Below, in pieces: positions 58,861 through 64,000 of a DNA stretch of 64,000 nucleotides (position 1 is its first letter; the number at the start of each line of letters is the position of its first letter). Origin of the DNA: Nelumbo lutea (taxonomy: Eukaryota > Streptophyta > Magnoliopsida > Proteales > Nelumbonaceae); the NCBI GenBank assembly GCA_022828595.1, contig JAKGHH010000003.1, positions 101,579,583 to 101,643,582 on the forward strand. Direction: 5' to 3'. The notes under the pieces are model-generated. The model did not search any database. It was not told the DNA's origin and worked only from the letters and a program-made list of their open reading frames with translations. A program made the position numbers and the translations under genes.

Positions 58861-60480
58861 GTTTCTTTATTATTATTATTTTGTTCTGTGAAAGAGGAGA
58901 GTTTGCTTTAGCTTGACAATCTTGGGGTGAAAGAAGAAGATAAAGGAAAAGGGAAGAGATGCTACCTGCCTAACAAAACATCAAACATGAGGCCCACTGA
59001 TTGAAAATGTAGAGATGGGTTATTGAAGTTGAGGTTATAGCTTTTTCTTAATGCGAAGGTAGTAGACGTCACTGCCTCTTTAACTCTCTACATATGGAGA
59101 AGGAAAAACAATAAAATAAATGCATAAAGAAAAAGGAGAAAGAGAAAGCTGAGAGATCCATGGAGAAAGCCTCTTCTTCCGCTGCTTTCTCTTTTGTGTT
59201 TTCTCCAATCATGTTATTCTGTGTCATGGGTTGCAAAAAGAGAGATGAGAAATCAGCTTTTAAGTTGGGCCTAATTTCACATGCCTCTGTAACTCAAAAA
59301 AATCAATGTGAGTCAGTGATTCTGATTGAATTGCAGCCATTCAATCTCTCTCCCTTTTTTAATCTTTCTCTGTGCGTGAGGGATCATGTCGCTTTCTGTG
59401 GCCCTGTTATTGGGTCTCAGATTAGAGAAAAGAATATAAACTTTGGTCTATTTGGGAAAACATGAACTAGCCACATGCAGCTTCCTTGCCTGCAATTGGG
59501 ATGAGGTTTTCTCATTGCAAGGAAGCTGCCACTGTTCCTGTCTCCCCCACTGCTTTGTGCCCTTTTAATTAAAAAGGGCAAGGGAATTGGAAAAGCTTGG
59601 ACTGTTTGATATTTTTTGTCATTAACATATTTGGGAGAGAGGAGAGAGAGATCCAATTATGTTGATTTAGACAGAGTGGACCCCCAATAAACTCATCCCT
59701 TGCCTTTAATCTTTTTCTTGCTTTTAGGGGGACTGAAGCAATAAAAGTTTGAAGGTATAAAAATATTAGTGGTAGTAGTTATGAGTTATGACTTATGAGC
59801 ACTCAGCACATCTGATTTCCCTGGGTTTCACAAACCATTATTGATTGGGTCTGCTTCAGTTTCTTGCCACTTCATCCCTCCTCAATCATCAATCACTTTC
59901 CTTTCATGGTTCCTTCCCCATCCTATTATTTTCTGATGAAATGAAAAGGATCCTCAGTAGTTTGTCTTTGGAGCAAAGCCAGATACCTGCTGTTTCTTTA
60001 CTCTCTCTTTTATGTTGGTCTTGTACTCTCTGCTCTGCTCTGCTAACTTTAAAAGAAAAAAAGAAAGGAAGATTAAAATGAGAAAAGGGGTTTTCATCAG
60101 AACTCATGAGGGGTTGTGATTGGTAAAGCCTTTCTGATACCATGTCTTTCCGGTATCATAGATTTTACCTTGTTGAATAGAGTTTAATAGCAGGACTAGT
60201 TTCAGTGAATTGGATTGGAATATTGGGTTGACCCAAACCATTTATTATTATGGAGATTTCACATACCCCAAACTGATTTACTTGATACCAATCAAGTGGT
60301 GACTCGGTACATAATTGGGTAAGTCCCAGACGAGATGCGGTTTTGAACCCCGCTACTAATGACTCCAAATTCACTTTAGAGAAGAATATTATGTTGCAAA
60401 AAAAAAAAAAAAAACTGATTTACTTAATTGACCATCCATCAGGAGTGGAGTGAGGATGCCATTGTGACAATGTGAAAGAG
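58861..60480. other. Intergenic stretch, no supported gene
   Basis: A 101-codon frame (59160-59465, starting MEKASSSAAFSFVF) has no recognisable motif and sits in CT-rich DNA. It could be a transcribed leader but is not called as a gene. Confidence 0.3.
59477..59529. repeat. Hairpin with 13-bp perfect stem
   Basis: GCAGCTTCCTTGC at 59477-59489 pairs exactly with GCAAGGAAGCTGC at 59517-59529. An inner ATGAG/CTCAT pair extends the fold after a bulge. Confidence 0.6.
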
Positions 60481-60489
60481 CATACATCT

Positions 60490-60640
60490 ATATTTTTATT
60501 TCAAAAATGCCCTTAACAGTTCTCATATATCACATGCACCCCAGACCCCATAATTTCTCTAGACCAAGCTATAACATGGGGCGGGGTGGGGGGGTCTCAA
60601 TTGTTGATATGAAGGGTATTTTTGAAATAAAGAAATCCTG
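60490..60640. repeat. Foldback repeat, about 150 bp
   Basis: TTTTATTTCAAAAATGCCCT near 60495 is inverted as AAGGGTATTTTTGAAATAAA near 60613. No target duplication is seen. Confidence 0.45.
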
Positions 60641-60780
60641 AACCTAATGGAAGGGCAATTAATTAAATAAATTGTAAATTATAAGGGATAATTTAGTAAA
60701 TACAAATTAGAGGGTAAGTTTTAGTAAATACACAAATCAATAGAGGTGTTCAAGCAAATAACCCTAAAATGATTTACATG

Positions 60781-61135
60781 GGCGATGTTTGGATCGATGT
60801 CATTTCTTGATAAGCATTTTCTTAGAAAATGGTTCTGCATAAGCATGTTGTTTGCTAAAAACATTTTCTCTGGTTTTCTATTTGGTATCATTGCTGTTGC
60901 TACCACATAGACGTTTTTAAATGCCACATCAACACACCATTGATAACAAGAGTAGAAAAACGGGAAAAAACCAAAAAGGGCATTTTTTCAGACCACACAT
61001 TTTCCAATTTTCATGGCATGGTCTAAGAAAACGTTTTTTGGAAAAAACTACTAACCAAATAGTAGTTGTTTTTTCAAAAAACAGATTTCTGATGTGGAAC
61101 CATTTTTCGAGGAAACGGCATCGATCCCAAACACC
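60781..61135. mobile_element. MITE-like element, about 355 bp
   Basis: The ends GGCGATGTTTGGATCGATG and, inverted, GGTGTTTGGGATCGATGCC form imperfect terminal repeats of about 30 bp, with further inverted AAAACG/TTTTTTGG pairs inside. The target duplication is unclear. Confidence 0.6.
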
Positions 61136-61266
61136 TACACAGTTTGACCCAAGGTTTTCAAATTATCGTTGACATAGACGGTTAGACTGGTCTGCCCAAA
61201 AATCTATAAAGGTACCAATTCCATTTCACCCCAAATTGCTATTTTTAACTCAAAACTATGAAGTAT

Positions 61267-61547
61267 GTGTTTGGCATGGCTTCCATTTATTAAGTAAACA
61301 TTTATATTTGATTTACCTTCAAAACTGAGAAACAATACTTGATAAACATTTTGCCATAATTTGTTGACAACTAGGCACCATTAGGCGCCACCTCAACGAA
61401 ACAGCAAATAAACACTTGACCATTGGGAGAAGCTTCAAAACCCAAAAACATCCATAATTATGTGTATAAAACCCTATGATTGGACAAATGCTGATTTGGT
61501 GATGACATGGCACCATTTATTTGATAAACGGAAGTCATACCAAACAC
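61267..61547. mobile_element. MITE-like element, about 280 bp
   Basis: The ends GTGTTTGGCATGGCTTCCAT and, inverted, GTGTTTGGTATGACTTCCGT give terminal repeats over 30 bp long. The terminal GTGTTTGG is shared with the 60781 element. The target duplication is unclear. Confidence 0.65.
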
Positions 61548-61639
61548 CGCCTAAATTTACCTAAGCAACTGTTTTTTGGTCCAACATGTATTATTTATTA
61601 TTTTATTTTTAAAACGTTATAGGCTGATCCATTAAAAAA

Positions 61640-63740
61640 TAATGGTCAAACCATGGTTTTGAAACCCTGGACCGGATAGTTGGACCGAAAACCCGAGAAT
61701 CTGTTAGATAATTGATTTCGTTTCACCCTAAAACCGCTTTTGGCCAAAAACTATTGATTTGATCAGCAATTTGCTGACTTGGGCAATCAAACCATCAACC
61801 CGGATAATGGTTTTGCCATTTTTTTATTTTTTTAAATCAGAACAGATCATGTATTCGAACTGAACGGTCAGACCATTTGACCCAAGAATCGGTCTCAAAA
61901 ATAAGAATGGTTCCATGCCCGTTCTCGATTTTAAAAACATTGGGGTCAAACCACTGACCCGAAAACCGGTGGCGATGTCGGTTTTTAAAAGATTGGTTTG
62001 GCGAGAGAGAGAGATGACATGATCAACTCGCTTCACGTGAGAAAGCGGAAAGGGAGGACCGTATGAATGAGCCGACGAGGGAATTAGGTTCCGTTGGCTT
62101 TCTTCTCGTTCACACAGGTCTCTCTGGGCCTTGCCAAATTACTAAAATATCCTCCTGTGTCAGGTTAATTATCAAAATACTTTATAGTAGGTGAGCATGT
62201 GATTCTAATGTGACTCACTCCGGACTCTGGAGTCTGGAGTGTGGACTGTGGACCTACCTCCTTTATTCACACGTGGGATTCTGACCCATCAATCCATCAT
62301 TGCCTTTATTTCTGAATGGGCTGTGGACCAGTGGCCCGATAACCCGACTGACCCAACACTTAAGTGGATCGGTTCCAGCGTTTGATGATTGGACCGGTTC
62401 TGGTTCTAGTATCAGTGGATCGGTTCCAATTTTTGACAATGGACTCATTTCAGTAGGTCTCTTCTATCTGTCTCCCACCGTCTCTCTCTCCATACTCCAT
62501 GACCAAATCATCTTCTGCAGTTGAAGCCTCTACCCATCTAGTTCGTTTTTTCTCTCTCACCATCTTCTCATTTCACCATACTCGAAGGCTCTCAATCTCA
62601 TACCAGATGCCTTCAATCCAACAATTTTTTTTTGTTCTAATACCTTCATTCAAAATCAAACTATAAGTAGGGGTGTCAATGATATTCATAGAAATGACAA
62701 TTTCACCTGTTCCCATGGGACCCCACCCTGCCCTTCCCCGATTGGGGTGGGTTCAGGGAAAATCCAAAACTTTGGGGTTGGGGATGGGGTGGGACGGTAT
62801 TTGTTCATCCCACTTCAATTATATATATATATTTTGCCCCTCTTACCTATGTTTCTTATCTTTTAGCCCCTCCCAATAAAAAATCTTAGCTCCGCCCCTG
62901 TTTCTTATCAAACATATCTTTAGCCATAATGGATGCAAAAATGAATTTCAATAAAGTATATATTTTTTTTAATCAAAAATCCACTTGAATGCAATTTTAC
63001 TTTTTTTCATTGATATATTTTTACATCTTATTATCAATGTAAATATGTATTGATTTGTCATTTGTCAATCAGTACATAAATATAATGTTGCCAAATACAG
63101 GCAAAAGTAAACGACAATACAAATTCATCGTGAATCAGGATTTACACTCCATTTACATCGTTTTCAAAGGCAGCCTACAATAATGCTCAATTTTTGCTAT
63201 AACTTTTCTTGTTGAAAATTTGACCTAATGTTCTGTGATGTGAAAGCTATTGTTGCTTACCTGTTTATGGTAATGTGAATACTATATTTTTCAATAAAAC
63301 TCAATTTTTACCATAATTTTTCTTCTTAAAAATTTGCTATAATATTACGTAATATTAATGCTTATACTATAATGTTCAACACTAGCGTAATATTTTGAGC
63401 AGGTTGATTATGATCCGATCCATTTGACTAGATTCAATTGTTCTAATTATCGATTAATTTGATTTTGGGTCGAGGATGAGATCTTTTTCCTAAATTGGAC
63501 CGGATCGAACAGTCAGATCGAAAAAATCCAGACCGGTCACCAGTTCCATTTTTTTCCAAAACCATTTTTTTTCTTAAAACTGTTAATTTTGGTCAATAAA
63601 CCGCTGAATCGGCCAATTAACCGTTTGGATGGTTTTGACCGTTTTTTATTTTTTTATTAGAACGGGCTGACTATTCAGATCAAACCATTTGACCCGATAA
63701 CTGGACCCCTGATCGGTTTGATTTTAAAAAACATGGTGTA
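61640..63740. repeat. GGACCGG / GGTTTTGA-rich degenerate repeats
   Basis: Two clusters (about 61650-62010 and 63470-63740) share CCGGTTTT, GACCCGA, TGGTTTTGACC and AACCGCT-type words in both orientations. They look like related foldback repeats. The DNA between has no gene, apart from a TAGGGGTGTCAAT hAT-like end at 62668. Confidence 0.35.
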
Positions 63741-64000
63741 GGTAGACATAGACAGAGTTTGTATGGGCAGTAGACCCGTTCATGGGTCGGGTGGCTCGAC
63801 GGGCTCCCGTAGGCTTAAATTCGGGCCAAAAAGCCCAACCCATAATAAATTCGAGTCAGGCTCGGGTTTTGTCAAAATAGCCTGGCCCGAGCCTAGCCCG
63901 GCCCCGACCTAATATTAAACTTAAAATTAGTTATGTGATTATGTCCATTTGAATAATTTTTTTTTTATTTAAGAATGTAAAATTGTGTTTTAAAATATAA
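63741..64000. repeat. GGCTCGGG / GGCCCGAGCC-rich repeat at window edge
   Basis: GGGTCGGGTGGCTCG, GCTCGGGTTTTG and GCCCGAGCCTAGCCCGGCC form inverted pairs like those in the 30670 MITE. The right end is outside the window. Confidence 0.35.

Noticed and set aside
59160..59465. 101-codon frame as a possible small protein gene.
   Set aside because: No homology I recognise, a CT-rich composition, and no splice or promoter context. Length is within chance for this composition.
1..64000. CRISPR arrays, tRNA or rRNA genes, bacterial operons, organelle inserts.
   Set aside because: No spaced direct repeats, cloverleaf sequences, rRNA-like blocks or organelle gene text were seen. The context is plant nuclear DNA.

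Overview
This is nuclear DNA from a flowering plant with a large, repeat-rich genome. It is AT-rich and has GT-AG introns. It is packed with Ty1/copia and Ty3/gypsy LTR retrotransposons primed by plant-type sites, L1-type and RTE-type LINEs, an Au-like SINE and hAT-type MITEs. There are no bacterial, organellar, CRISPR or tRNA features. I cannot name the species.

The one host gene I can support runs on the + strand. Eleven coding exons spread over 12226-57034 (about 44.8 kb) join with matching phases into a 1197-nt CDS (398 codons plus stop). The protein is a putative plant nuclear factor with a C-x2-C-x11-H-x3-C zinc finger, a basic patch and a conserved mid-C-terminal block. Most mobile DNA from 12.5 to 56 kb lies inside its introns. 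Intron 3 is 15.0 kb and intron 9 is 17.0 kb.

Layout. 1-4.7 kb: decayed copia element (+) hit by a 721-bp MITE and a tiny LINE-tail insertion. 4.7-7.9 kb: LINE scrap joined to the 5' half of a copia element (-). 7.9-11.85 kb: L1-type LINE remnants (-). 12.2 kb: start of the host gene. Intron 1: an 810-bp GC-rich solo LTR. Intron 2: a LINE (-) split by a copia element (-) whose gag-protease block is inverted. Intron 3: LINE pieces (-), then a LINE (+) split by a copia element (22643-29380) that itself holds a 1228-bp solo LTR, followed by three MITEs with perfect 8-bp target duplications. Intron 4: RTE LINE, a copia solo LTR and a SINE. Introns 5-6: LINE and copia remnants. Intron 9: a copia element (40120-55388) whose 5' leader is split by a 9.8-kb Tat-like gypsy element (-) carrying an opposite-strand gene with its own TATA box and introns. 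57-64 kb: 3' UTR, then intergenic DNA with foldback elements.

All transposon proteins appear disabled by stops or frameshifts, although the RT blocks at 53381-54634 and 46106-47158 remain open. The host exons look intact, so the gene is probably expressed by splicing out very large introns built from nested insertions.
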